A stretch of 22,487 nucleotides of DNA from Candidatus Methanoperedens sp. (GTDB taxonomy: Archaea > Halobacteriota > Methanosarcinia > Methanosarcinales > Methanoperedenaceae), in assembly GCA_027460605.1 (NCBI GenBank), contig JAPZAN010000026.1:1-22487 (forward strand), in the 5' to 3' direction. A model generated the notes under the pieces. It searched no databases. It was given only the letters and a program-made list of their open reading frames with translations, and had not been told where the DNA came from. The translations under genes and the position numbers were made by a program. Positions 1 to 6,315 of this stretch are shown here, piece after piece; the stretch's first letter is position 1, and every line of letters starts with the position of its first letter.

Positions 1-645
1 GACAGCGAGAGATTCAAGCATGGGACACGCTTTGAAACGCGATATTTTGATGAGCTTTTGGAAGAAATTCGCGAGATTCGTGCAAGCGAACGCATGGCTT
101 ATCAAAAAATCACGGACATTTATGTTACAGCCATTGATTATTCACCACATACCGCACAAGCGGAAAAGTTTTTTGCTGCTGTCCAGAACAAACTTCATTT
201 TGCAATTACAGGACAGACAGCAGCGGAAATCATTGCCTCTCGCGCAGATAAGAATAAACCGAATATGGGACTTACCACTTGGCGAAAATCACCCGTAGGC
301 AAGATTCTTCCCGGTGACGTCAGAATTGCTAAAAACTACCTGCAAAAAGAGGAATTGGATAAACTTAACAGGATTGTGAATATGTACATTGATTACGCTG
401 AATTCCAGGCAAGCAGGGGAAAGCCCATGTATATGAGGGATTGGAGCGGGAAACTCGATGCTTTTCTTAAGTTCAATGAGCAGGATATTTTACAGAACTC
501 AGGCAGGGTATCCCATGAAGTGGCGGTGGCGCTGGCAGAAAAAGAGTATGAGAACTTCCGTGTAGAGCAGGATAAACGCTTTGTATCCGACTTTGACAGG
601 ATGGTAAAGAAATATTTAGTTAGAAATGAGAAAAATGAGAAGTAA
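1..645 (+). CDS. RhuM-family protein, 3' part
   Basis: The reading frame is open from base 1, so the N-terminal part lies outside the window; about 214 codons are present. The visible part reads like the conserved C-terminal region of the RhuM (virulence protein RhuM / death-on-curing-associated) family: a YQKITDIYVTAIDY stretch, then VQNKLHFAITGQTAAEII, PNMGLTTW, and the KLDAFLKFNEQDIL block near the end. RhuM proteins are widespread in bacteria and some archaea, often in genomic islands beside restriction or toxin genes; their biochemical role is not established. The gene ends where a recombinase fragment begins in another frame, with a 7-bp overlap, which looks like an island junction rather than an operon. 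The family call is from recognition only; the function is unknown. Confidence 0.8.
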   Translation, partial: DSERFKHGTRFETRYFDELLEEIREIRASERMAYQKITDIYVTAIDYSPHTAQAEKFFAAVQNKLHFAITGQTAAEIIASRADKNKPNMGLTTWRKSPVGKILPGDVRIAKNYLQKEELDKLNRIVNMYIDYAEFQASRGKPMYMRDWSGKLDAFLKFNEQDILQNSGRVSHEVAVALAEKEYENFRVEQDKRFVSDFDRMVKKYLVRNEKNEK

Positions 646-824
646 TCATAGGAACGAGGGTAACCGTTCATGGTTTAAGACACGATTTTGCCACAAATCG
701 TCTTGAAAACGGAACTGAGATACGCTATATTCAGGAACTACTTGGTCATAAAAATTCAAAAACAACAGAAATATATACTCACCTAGCCATTTTGAGTGAC
801 ACGAACCAAAATAAAACTAAATAA
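639..824 (+). pseudogene. Tyrosine recombinase, C-terminal fragment only
   Basis: The frame opened by the stop at 636-638 encodes about 61 residues and has no start codon of its own. It reads like the end of a phage-integrase/Xer-type tyrosine recombinase. The HGLRHDFAT box supplies the H-x-x-R catalytic pair, QELLGHKN carries the second histidine, and TTEIYTHL carries the nucleophilic tyrosine. The N-terminal core-binding domain and the first catalytic arginine are missing, so it cannot be active alone. The ENGTEIRYIQELLGHKNSK wording is typical of Bacteroidetes-type recombinases, judged from recognition. It directly abuts the RhuM-like gene and lies 2 bp before the next gene, so it probably marks a recombined island boundary. 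It does not look specifically like an integron integrase. Confidence 0.8.
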
Positions 825-826
825 CT

Positions 827-1570
827 ATGGCAAAATTTTTGAACACAACAGGAGTTTCTTACCATCTGGAAGAACTCATCAAAACTACAAAGGACAGATT
901 GATTTTAATAAGTCCTTATCTGCAATTCAACGACAGGATAAAAGAACATCTCAACAATTTGAATATTCAGAAACGGGACATTCGGATTATTTACAGGGAA
1001 AACAAACTTCATCCTGACGAAAATAATTGGTTGGAAAAACAAATCGGGGTGCGGACAAGTATTTGCAAAAACTTACATGCCAAATGTTATCTGAACGAAA
1101 ATGAAGCAATCATAACATCAATGAACTTGTATGAGTTTTCTCAGCAGAACAACAACGAAATGGGAATATATATTTCCAAATCTCAAGATCCCGAACTTTA
1201 TAACTCAACTTTAGAAGAAGCACAAAGACTGCTGACAATAAGTGAAGAAATTAGAGTTACTGTTCAAAAAGTTTCTGCTGCAAACCAAGACAAGATCGAG
1301 AAGAGAAAAGTTGAAACAAAAAATCATAACAGTAAATCAAATGACAAACCAATGGGTTATTGCATTAGAACCGGAGTTGAAATTCCATTCAACGTTGAAA
1401 AACCGATGAGCTATGAAGCGTATAAAGTTTGGAGTCAATATGGAGGAAACCATGACTATCCCGAAAAGTTTTGTCATTTCTCTGGTGAACCATCAAACGG
1501 AGAGACAAGTGTCAGCAAACCGATACTAAAGAAAAACTGGAAAAAAGCAAAAGAAATATTTGATTTTTAG
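827..1570 (+). CDS. PLD-like nuclease-family protein with degenerate C-terminal zinc-ribbon-like region
   Basis: This 247-residue protein has a single phospholipase-D-like (HKD) half-site. LHAKCYLNENEAIITSMN contains H84-x-K86 followed by an acidic and Asn-containing stretch, as in PLD-fold nucleases of the Nuc/BfiI type, which work as dimers. An N-terminal segment (residues 17-35) fits the helix and strand before the active site. The C-terminal region, about residues 180-235 (GYCIRTGVEIPFNVEKP, then KFCHFSGEP), resembles a treble-clef or zinc-ribbon tail in which several expected cysteines are Thr or Ser, so metal binding is doubtful. The ATG at 827 lies directly after the recombinase relic. 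The substrate is unknown; a nucleic-acid role in defence or mobile-element biology is an inference. AT content and protein type look bacterial. Confidence 0.7.
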   Translation: MAKFLNTTGVSYHLEELIKTTKDRLILISPYLQFNDRIKEHLNNLNIQKRDIRIIYRENKLHPDENNWLEKQIGVRTSICKNLHAKCYLNENEAIITSMNLYEFSQQNNNEMGIYISKSQDPELYNSTLEEAQRLLTISEEIRVTVQKVSAANQDKIEKRKVETKNHNSKSNDKPMGYCIRTGVEIPFNVEKPMSYEAYKVWSQYGGNHDYPEKFCHFSGEPSNGETSVSKPILKKNWKKAKEIFDF

Positions 1571-1649
1571 TGCTTTGTGGAGGCAGCAAAACAATGCTTT
1601 TAACAAACGGAAAGGTGAACTGCTACCTTATAAAAACCGGAGGCGCCGC

Positions 1650-2099
1650 ATGAAACTGTGGATGTCCCTCTATACGATGATATGGGTCGTATTCATCGAG
1701 TTCTTGCTTGCGATGACGCCGGGCACCTCGATTGTTATACAATATCTCCACATCGCCCTTGGGCTCGTGATAATTGGTCTGGCAAGCTACAACTTCAACG
1801 GAGTGCGCTGGACTTCGGTGCCAGGGCGGGTGAAGCGCATCGCGAAAACAACCTTCATCCTGTCTATCGCTATCGGCGTTCTTGGACTCCCTCTCTACTT
1901 CGGCGCCGGGGCAGCCTCGTCGATTCTCTTCGGAATCACCCTCGGGGGACTAATCCTCTTCTTCCATGTGGTCGTTGGGTTTGCGATCATCACGCAGGCC
2001 GCCGCTGTTGCCATCGCCTACGATATGTGGGAGGACAAAGAGTTCGCGAAAGAGACAGCCTCGGGCGATGTGCCCGAAATGCCTGTGCAAAAATACTAA
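1650..2099 (+). CDS. Small four-helix membrane protein, unknown function
   Basis: I chose the ATG at 1650 because GGAGG at 1639-1643 sits six bases before it; the frame is open further upstream but without a good ribosome site. The 149-residue product has four hydrophobic segments, about residues 5-25, 29-48, 67-89 and 92-127, and ends in a polar acidic tail containing DMWEDKEF. I recognise no family. The DNA is clearly more GC-rich than the PLD-like gene upstream and the cassette gene downstream, so it has a different origin or history from its neighbours. It lies directly beside a relic of an archaeal alanine dehydrogenase gene, so it may belong to an archaeal segment rather than the bacterial-looking one. 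Confidence 0.6.
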   Translation: MKLWMSLYTMIWVVFIEFLLAMTPGTSIVIQYLHIALGLVIIGLASYNFNGVRWTSVPGRVKRIAKTTFILSIAIGVLGLPLYFGAGAASSILFGITLGGLILFFHVVVGFAIITQAAAVAIAYDMWEDKEFAKETASGDVPEMPVQKY

Positions 2100-2102
2100 T
2101 GA

Positions 2103-2196
2103 TTAGAATTGCTGTAACTTCGTGCTGATTTTTTCCCAGGCGCCTTCCTGTACACCATATTCGCAGTCGTCACATCCTGAATCGCAAGCCCTGTCA
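2103..2196 (-). pseudogene. Relic of the 3' end of an alanine dehydrogenase gene
   Basis: Read on the minus strand, this stretch encodes TGLAIQDV, then ANMVYRKA and, after a one-base frameshift, KISTKLQQF and a TAA stop. The intact gene at 3547-4533 ends TGLAIQDVATADMVYRKA and IGIKLQQF. At DNA level 2107-2195 aligns with 3551-3640 at roughly 80 percent identity with one indel, including an identical run of about 20 bases. Only the last 30 or so codons are present. It is therefore a diverged, broken duplicate lying upstream of the cassette, in the same orientation as the intact gene. The divergence argues for an old duplication or an allele from a related strain rather than a fresh target-site duplication. 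Confidence 0.8.
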
Positions 2197-2218
2197 AATT
2201 ACTGGATTTCGCCCTTTT

Positions 2219-2238
2219 CTTCACAAACACCGAAAACG
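2219..2238 (+). other. 3' end of an upstream attC-like site, with R'-like crossover
   Basis: These 20 bases match 16 of 20 at 3480-3499, the right arm of the attC-like site behind the cassette gene. Both end in a G at the presumed crossover point (G2238 and G3499). The following bases make GTTATCT (2238-2244). This is what remains of the preceding attC in an integron array after the cassette at 2239 was inserted. Only the right arm is recognisable; the left part has been replaced by the alanine dehydrogenase relic. Confidence 0.5.
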
Positions 2239-3499
2239 TTATCTGCCATTGCCATATAGGAAGATTTTATGGACATCAAAACATTTTTAATACTGGGTGG
2301 ATATGGAAATGTTGGTCGTGTTTTGACACGGCTATTATTGCAAGAAACAAATGTCAGGTTGGTGCTGGCAGGGCGAAATCTGGAGAAAGCCAAGGCAGCC
2401 GCTGACCAATTCAACAATCTTTTTGAAGGAAACAGAGTCACGGGAATGTATGCTGATGCGTCAGACTTAGAAAACCTTAGACAGGTATTCAAAGGCGTTG
2501 ACTTTGTGGTTGTAGCTTCCAGCACTGCTAAATTCACTAAAGAGATTGCAACAACAGCACTGGAAGCAGGTTGTGATTATATGGATATTCACTTTGGACC
2601 CAAAATCTATGCCACATTGCATTCCTTAGCCGAAGCCATTAAAAATGCAAAGCGGTGCTTTATCACAGGAGGCGGATTTCATCCCGGATTACCTGCGGCG
2701 ACAATTCGCTACGCTGGTCAATATTTCGACAGTATGGAGAAGGCTATTGTCGGTAGTGTTATGAATGTAAACTTTAGAGAGTATGAGATTTCTGAATCAA
2801 CCAGAATTGAATTTGTTGAGGAAGTAGCAGATTTCCAGCCATTTTTCTACAAAAATGGTGAATGGCGAAAAATAAATATGATGAGTACAAAAGATTACAT
2901 TCTAATGGATTTTGGAAATGAATTCGGCAAACAAAAATGTGCCCCTATGTTTTTTGAGGAACTTCGAGAAATTCCAGTCATCTTTCCAACTTTGAACCAG
3001 ACTGGTTTTTATATGGCTGGCTTTAACTGGTTTGTAGATTATTTTGTTTTTCCGTTTATCTTTATTTCTCTAAAACTATTTCCAAAGGTCTCAATCAAGC
3101 CGATGTCACATCTGATGCAGTGGAGCCTTTCAACTTTCTCAAAACCACCTTATGGTTTAGTTCTGAAATTAGAAGCCAGTGGTGAACAAGATGGTAGAGC
3201 AAAACATGTTGAAATACAACTTTCCCATAAAGATGGTACCTATTTCACCGCTATCCCTGTGGTTGCTTGTCTGCTGCAGTACCTTGATGGCTCAATTGAG
3301 AAGCCCGGTCTCTGGTTACAGGCTAACATTGTGGAGCCAAACCGATTTATGCAAGATATGAAACGGATGGGAATCGATGTTAAAGTTCAAGAAAAGAGTG
3401 GCAACGGCAGATAACAGCATGTCTGAGGTTCGCGGAGTTTATCCCGCTGTAAACGGGGCTCACCCAAATGCCTTCGGCACTTCGCAAACACACAAACCG
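2239..3499 (+). mobile_element. Integron-type gene cassette (candidate)
   Basis: One promoterless gene fills the segment, and its stop codon lies inside the R''-like box of an attC-like site, as in typical cassettes. The 5' end shows the expected signature: GTTATCTGCC at 2238-2247 is the exact reverse complement of GGCAGATAAC at 3406-3415, and the match extends to 16 of 17 bases. This is the R'/R'' complementarity that a cassette's own ends must show once it is circularised. The right arm of another attC precedes it. No integron integrase gene is visible in the window, so how it arrived is unknown. Length is 1261 bp. Confidence 0.6.
2269..3414 (+). CDS. Saccharopine dehydrogenase-like NAD(P)-binding protein
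   Basis: The 381-residue protein opens with a Rossmann fold: ILGGYGNVG gives G10-x-x-G13-x-x-G16 at the first strand, followed by VRLVLAGRNLEKA and the VADASD-like second half. The family (saccharopine dehydrogenase / saccharopine reductase NADP-binding domain) includes lysine-pathway enzymes and many uncharacterised oxidoreductases; the substrate cannot be assigned here. A hydrophobic stretch at about residues 255-275 (FVFPFIFISLKLFP) suggests membrane contact, as in the lipid-associated oxidoreductases of this family. The start at 2269 has AGGAAG at 2258-2263. No promoter is evident, and the gene fills an integron-like cassette, so it was probably acquired from a bacterium and may rely on outside transcription. 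Confidence 0.8.
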   Translation: MDIKTFLILGGYGNVGRVLTRLLLQETNVRLVLAGRNLEKAKAAADQFNNLFEGNRVTGMYADASDLENLRQVFKGVDFVVVASSTAKFTKEIATTALEAGCDYMDIHFGPKIYATLHSLAEAIKNAKRCFITGGGFHPGLPAATIRYAGQYFDSMEKAIVGSVMNVNFREYEISESTRIEFVEEVADFQPFFYKNGEWRKINMMSTKDYILMDFGNEFGKQKCAPMFFEELREIPVIFPTLNQTGFYMAGFNWFVDYFVFPFIFISLKLFPKVSIKPMSHLMQWSLSTFSKPPYGLVLKLEASGEQDGRAKHVEIQLSHKDGTYFTAIPVVACLLQYLDGSIEKPGLWLQANIVEPNRFMQDMKRMGIDVKVQEKSGNGR

Positions 3500-3505
3500 T
3501 CAGGT
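3409..3505 (+). other. attC-like recombination site (integron cassette)
   Basis: The R''-like box AGATAAC (3409-3415) overlaps the stop codon of the cassette gene, and the R'-like box GTCAGGT (3499-3505) is one base from the GTTRRRY consensus. Between them 3420-3438 folds on 3479-3494. By hand I count 13 Watson-Crick pairs, one wobble, two mismatches and three unpaired bases (AGG, 3426-3428) on one side, like attC extrahelical bases. The spacers between boxes and stem are 4 nt on both sides (3416-3419 and 3495-3498). The loop end contains two small hairpins, TGCC-TTC-GGCA (3469-3479) and GTTTA/TAAAC. Folding of the bottom strand is what an integron integrase would recognise. Confidence 0.6.
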
Positions 3506-3524
3506 GAAATCGGAAGATTAACTT

Positions 3525-3539
3525 GCCGAAAGGTTCGGC
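3525..3539. terminator. GC-rich hairpin downstream of the alanine dehydrogenase gene
   Basis: GCCGAA-AGG-TTCGGC is a perfect 6-bp stem with a 3-base loop. It lies 8 bp past the stop codon of the minus-strand gene and 20 bp past the attC-like site. It could end transcription of either neighbour, but there is no strong T-run on either side, so the role is uncertain. It may also be part of the foreign segment. Confidence 0.35.
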
Positions 3540-3546
3540 TAATACA

Positions 3547-4533
3547 TCAAAATTGCTGTAATTTAATACCTATTTTTCCAGCAAGCGCCTTCCGGTACAC
3601 CATATCCGCCGTCGCTACATCCTGAATCGCAAGCCCTGTCGAATCAAAAACCGTAATATCAGAATCCTTTGTTCTTGCTTTCTTCTTCCCTGTAATTACC
3701 TCGCCAAGCTCGCAAAAAATATCCTTTTCCAGAAGTAATCCCTTCGTCAGAGGCACATTAACCTCGCCTGAATGGGAAGCCTGCGGGAGGTCATCCACCA
3801 CAACTTTCGCGCGTTTCAATATCAACGGGTCAAGTTCTTCTTTACCAGCTGCATCTGCCCCAATCGCATTGATATGAGTCCCTTCAGAAATCCACTCGTT
3901 CATTACAATTGGTTCTCTTGAAGGAGTTGTAGTTACGAGAATATCACAATCGCAAACTTCTTTAATGGTTTTTTTAGCTGTAATTTCACATTCTATTCTT
4001 ATTTCCATATCGTCCTTAAACGCAAGTGTGCTTTTCTCGGACGCGCTAGCGGCTTTTATTTCATCAATATCCATCACTTCATTTATTGCAAGAAGCTGCG
4101 TCCTTGCCTGGTTTCCTGTTCCCACAAAGCCCACTGTTTTCGCATTCCTGCGCGCCAGGTATTTCACGGCAACCCCGCCGGCTGCGCCCGTTCTCATATC
4201 GGTCAGGTAAGTGCCGTCCATTACCGCAAGCGGCGCACCTGTTTCGGTTGAGTTGAGGATAACGAGCGCCATCACCGTCGGAAGACCTTTTTTCGGGTTG
4301 TCGGGATGGACGTTCACTATCTTGACACCTGTAATGTCCTGCTCTTCAAGATATGCCGGCATCGTCCGCAGGTCGCCGTTATGCTTTTTGAAATAGAGAT
4401 AAAGCTTGGGCGGCATCTGGACTTTCTTGAGACCGTGCTGCCTGAATGCCTCTTCTACCACTTTGAGCGTCCCTTTCATGTCCAGAAGCAATTCCACTTC
4501 TTTCCTGTTGAGCCAGAGAATTTGGTTTTCCAT
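3547..4533 (-). CDS. ala: Alanine dehydrogenase / ornithine cyclodeaminase-family protein
   Basis: The 328-residue product belongs to the ornithine cyclodeaminase / mu-crystallin family and most resembles the archaeal alanine dehydrogenase branch, which interconverts alanine and pyruvate with NAD(H). Visible features are PPKLYLYF and GDLRTMPAYL (carboxylate-binding Arg), GVKIVNVHPDNP (catalytic-region Lys), TDMRTGAAGGVA, and the dinucleotide-binding GFVGTGNQARTQ. I chose the ATG at 4533 (MENQILWLNRKEVE) because family members start there; the frame extends to 4608 but adds an atypical leader. The length fits the family. The upstream region is shared with the divergent sulfite reductase gene, with TATA-like sites at 4617-4626 and possibly 4571-4580. 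Ornithine cyclodeaminase or another imine reductase activity remains possible. Confidence 0.85.
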   Translation of the reverse strand: MENQILWLNRKEVELLLDMKGTLKVVEEAFRQHGLKKVQMPPKLYLYFKKHNGDLRTMPAYLEEQDITGVKIVNVHPDNPKKGLPTVMALVILNSTETGAPLAVMDGTYLTDMRTGAAGGVAVKYLARRNAKTVGFVGTGNQARTQLLAINEVMDIDEIKAASASEKSTLAFKDDMEIRIECEITAKKTIKEVCDCDILVTTTPSREPIVMNEWISEGTHINAIGADAAGKEELDPLILKRAKVVVDDLPQASHSGEVNVPLTKGLLLEKDIFCELGEVITGKKKARTKDSDITVFDSTGLAIQDVATADMVYRKALAGKIGIKLQQF

Positions 4534-4616
4534 AAAAACCCCTTTTTTTATAGAATATGGCAATAATCTGATAAATAATATGCTATTTATTAACAAATAT
4601 TGCCGCATCCATCAGG

Positions 4617-4626
4617 TATATTTAAA
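4617..4626 (-). promoter_or_regulatory. TATA-like element for the alanine dehydrogenase gene
   Basis: Read on the minus strand this is GGGG followed by TTTAAATATA, which fits an archaeal BRE/TATA. It would give a 5' leader of roughly 60 bases before the start at 4533. A second AT-rich candidate, ATTATTTAT at 4571-4580, is closer to the start, so the assignment is tentative. Confidence 0.35.
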
Positions 4627-4650
4627 CCCCAATTGAGTTAAGCACCTCAT

Positions 4651-4660
4651 ATTTAAATAT
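4651..4660 (+). promoter_or_regulatory. TATA box of the sulfate assimilation cluster
   Basis: ATTTAAATAT lies about 30 bases before the ATG at 4685, so transcription should start at or just before the gene, giving a very short leader. GGTGA at 4676-4680 could act as a weak ribosome site if the transcript begins a little earlier. This would drive sulfite reductase, cysH and sat as one unit, since the gaps between them are 21 and 32 bp. Confidence 0.5.
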
Positions 4661-4684
4661 CATTCTGAATATCATGGTGAATCA

Positions 4685-5542
4685 ATGACCCTGGAAAAAC
4701 TCGACGTATCGACCTTAAAAAAATCCGGTTACATGAAGCAGAAGCAGAAAGACCTTTTCGTGGTCAGGCTTCGCATGCCGTGCGGCAATGTTACCTGTGA
4801 ACAGCTTGCGGGAATAAGCCGGATTGCAAAAAAATACGGCACAGGCTATATTCATATAACTACGCGCCAAGGGATACAGATTCCCAATGTGGACATACAT
4901 AATCTGGACGCGATAACAAAAGAGCTTGAAGATAACGGCACACCGCCCGGCTCTTGCGGGCCGCGCGTGCGTAATATCATTTCATGCCCCGGGAATCTCG
5001 AATGTAATTACGGCATCATAGACACATACGGCCTTGCCGGAATACTGGATAAGGAATTCTTCGGCGAGGATATGCCTGTGAAAATAAAGTTCGCAGTTAC
5101 AGGATGCCCGAACGCCTGCGCCAAGCCGCAGGAGAATGACCTCGGCGTGATGGGAATACTCAAGCCCGCCATCTATACCGCCGACTGCACAGGATGCGGA
5201 ACGTGCACGTTCATGTGCCCCGAGAAAGCCATCGTCGTGGAGGATGATAAAGCAAAAATCATCTGGGACAAATGCAACCTGTGCGGCGCCTGTGTGGGAA
5301 CATGCCCGTCAGATCTTATTAACGAGGAATGGAAAGGCTATAGATTATTTGTCGGCGGAAAGATAGGAAAACACCCAAAGCTTGGAGTAGAATTGACCGA
5401 CGCAAAGTCCTCGGAGGAAGCAGTCGCCATATTCAGGAAGATAATCAACTGGTCAAAGAAAAATACCAACATTGGCGAGAGGTTCGGGGACTGCATTGAC
5501 CGCGTGGGATTTGAAAAATTCAAGGAACAGATATTAGGATAG
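4685..5542 (+). CDS. Siroheme sulfite reductase-like protein with ferredoxin insert
   Basis: The 285-residue protein has the nitrite/sulfite reductase ferredoxin-like half domain at the N-terminus (VVRLRMPCGNVTCEQLAGI; YIHITTRQGIQIP). It then has the siroheme-[4Fe-4S] cysteines C101-x5-C107 and C141-x3-C145 (CPGNLEC and GCPNACAKP). A two-cluster ferredoxin region follows, starting C168-x2-C171-x2-C174-x3-C178 and then CNLCGACVGTCP. This is the small single-subunit architecture seen in AsrC-type and methanogen sulfite reductase-like proteins. It would reduce sulfite to sulfide in the cytoplasm, probably with reduced ferredoxin as donor, since no flavin partner is encoded nearby. Position beside cysH and sat supports an assimilatory role. 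Nitrite reduction cannot be excluded from sequence. Confidence 0.85.
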   Translation: MTLEKLDVSTLKKSGYMKQKQKDLFVVRLRMPCGNVTCEQLAGISRIAKKYGTGYIHITTRQGIQIPNVDIHNLDAITKELEDNGTPPGSCGPRVRNIISCPGNLECNYGIIDTYGLAGILDKEFFGEDMPVKIKFAVTGCPNACAKPQENDLGVMGILKPAIYTADCTGCGTCTFMCPEKAIVVEDDKAKIIWDKCNLCGACVGTCPSDLINEEWKGYRLFVGGKIGKHPKLGVELTDAKSSEEAVAIFRKIINWSKKNTNIGERFGDCIDRVGFEKFKEQILG

Positions 5543-5563
5543 GCAAAAGGATAAGGATAATAA

Positions 5564-6283
5564 ATGTCAGAACAACTTGATATTGAAAATTTAGCAAAAG
5601 AATACGAGAACAAATCGCCGCAGGAAATCATGGAACTGGCGCTTGGGGTGTTCAAGAATATTGCAATCTCATTCAGCGGTGCAGAGGATGTGGTATTGAT
5701 TGACATGGCGAAAAAGACAGGCAAAAACTTCAGGGTTTTCACACTGGATACCGGGCGCCTCCATCCCGAGACGTACCGGTTCATCGAAGAGGTCAGGAAT
5801 ACCTACAACATTAATATCGAGGCGTTCTTTGCTAATCGCGATGCTACGGAAAAATTGGTCAAAGAGAAAGGATTGTTCTCTTTCTATAAAGACGGTCACA
5901 AGGAATGCTGCGATGCACGGAAAGTTGATCCTTTAAAGCGCGCCCTCAATACAGTGGACGCCTGGATAACAGGCCAGCGCAAAGACCAGAGTCCCGGAAC
6001 GAGGGCGGCCGTACCCGTCATCCAGAAAGACCCGACATTCGGGACAGGCAAGCTCATTAAATTCAACCCGCTTGCGAACTGGACCTCAAAACAGGTATGG
6101 GATTATATTCGCGAGAATAACGTCCCTTACAACAAGCTGCATGAAAAGGGTTTTGTCAGCATAGGGTGCGAGCCGTGTACGAAACCTGTACTCCCGGGGC
6201 AGCACGAGCGCGAGGGGCGCTGGTGGTGGGAGGATGCTACGAAGAAGGAATGCGGTTTGCATGCAGGGAATGTGAAGAAATAA
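5564..6283 (+). CDS. cysH: Adenylyl-sulfate (APS) reductase, thiol-dependent CysH
   Basis: The 239-residue protein is an adenosine nucleotide alpha-hydrolase-fold reductase. ISFSGAEDVVLIDMA is the phosphate-binding loop, TLDTGRLHPETY the signature, ITGQRKDQS the substrate-binding segment and KKECGLH the catalytic cysteine, C230. Paired cysteines C115-C116 and C202-x2-C205 are the four ligands of the [4Fe-4S] cluster that marks APS reductases, as opposed to the cluster-free PAPS reductases. The protein therefore most likely converts APS to sulfite and AMP (EC 1.8.4.10) using a thioredoxin- or glutaredoxin-like thiol donor, so no APS kinase is needed. It sits 21 bp after the sulfite reductase gene with an AGGATAAGGATAA ribosome-site region, and before sat. 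Confidence 0.92.
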   Translation: MSEQLDIENLAKEYENKSPQEIMELALGVFKNIAISFSGAEDVVLIDMAKKTGKNFRVFTLDTGRLHPETYRFIEEVRNTYNINIEAFFANRDATEKLVKEKGLFSFYKDGHKECCDARKVDPLKRALNTVDAWITGQRKDQSPGTRAAVPVIQKDPTFGTGKLIKFNPLANWTSKQVWDYIRENNVPYNKLHEKGFVSIGCEPCTKPVLPGQHEREGRWWWEDATKKECGLHAGNVKK

Positions 6284-6315
6284 AAATATACTATTTTTGA
6301 AACGCTGGAATTACA

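Noticed and set aside
639..824. Recombinase fragment as the integrase of the integron-like cassette
   Set aside because: Only the C-terminal end remains, and its wording fits an Xer/phage-type recombinase; no IntI-specific insert can be seen, so it is not linked to the cassette beyond proximity.
1571..1649. A further attC-like site after the PLD-like gene
   Set aside because: TTTTAACAAACGG resembles an R''-type box, but I found no paired right arm and no R' box.
1658..2128. A 156-codon plus-strand frame overlapping the small membrane protein gene
   Set aside because: The frame at 1650 has a GGAGG site and clear membrane helices; the other frame gives an Arg/His-rich product of the sort produced by GC-rich DNA.
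4534..4608. Longer N-terminus for the alanine dehydrogenase gene
   Set aside because: Family members begin at the equivalent of MENQILW; the extension contains promoter-like AT-rich DNA.
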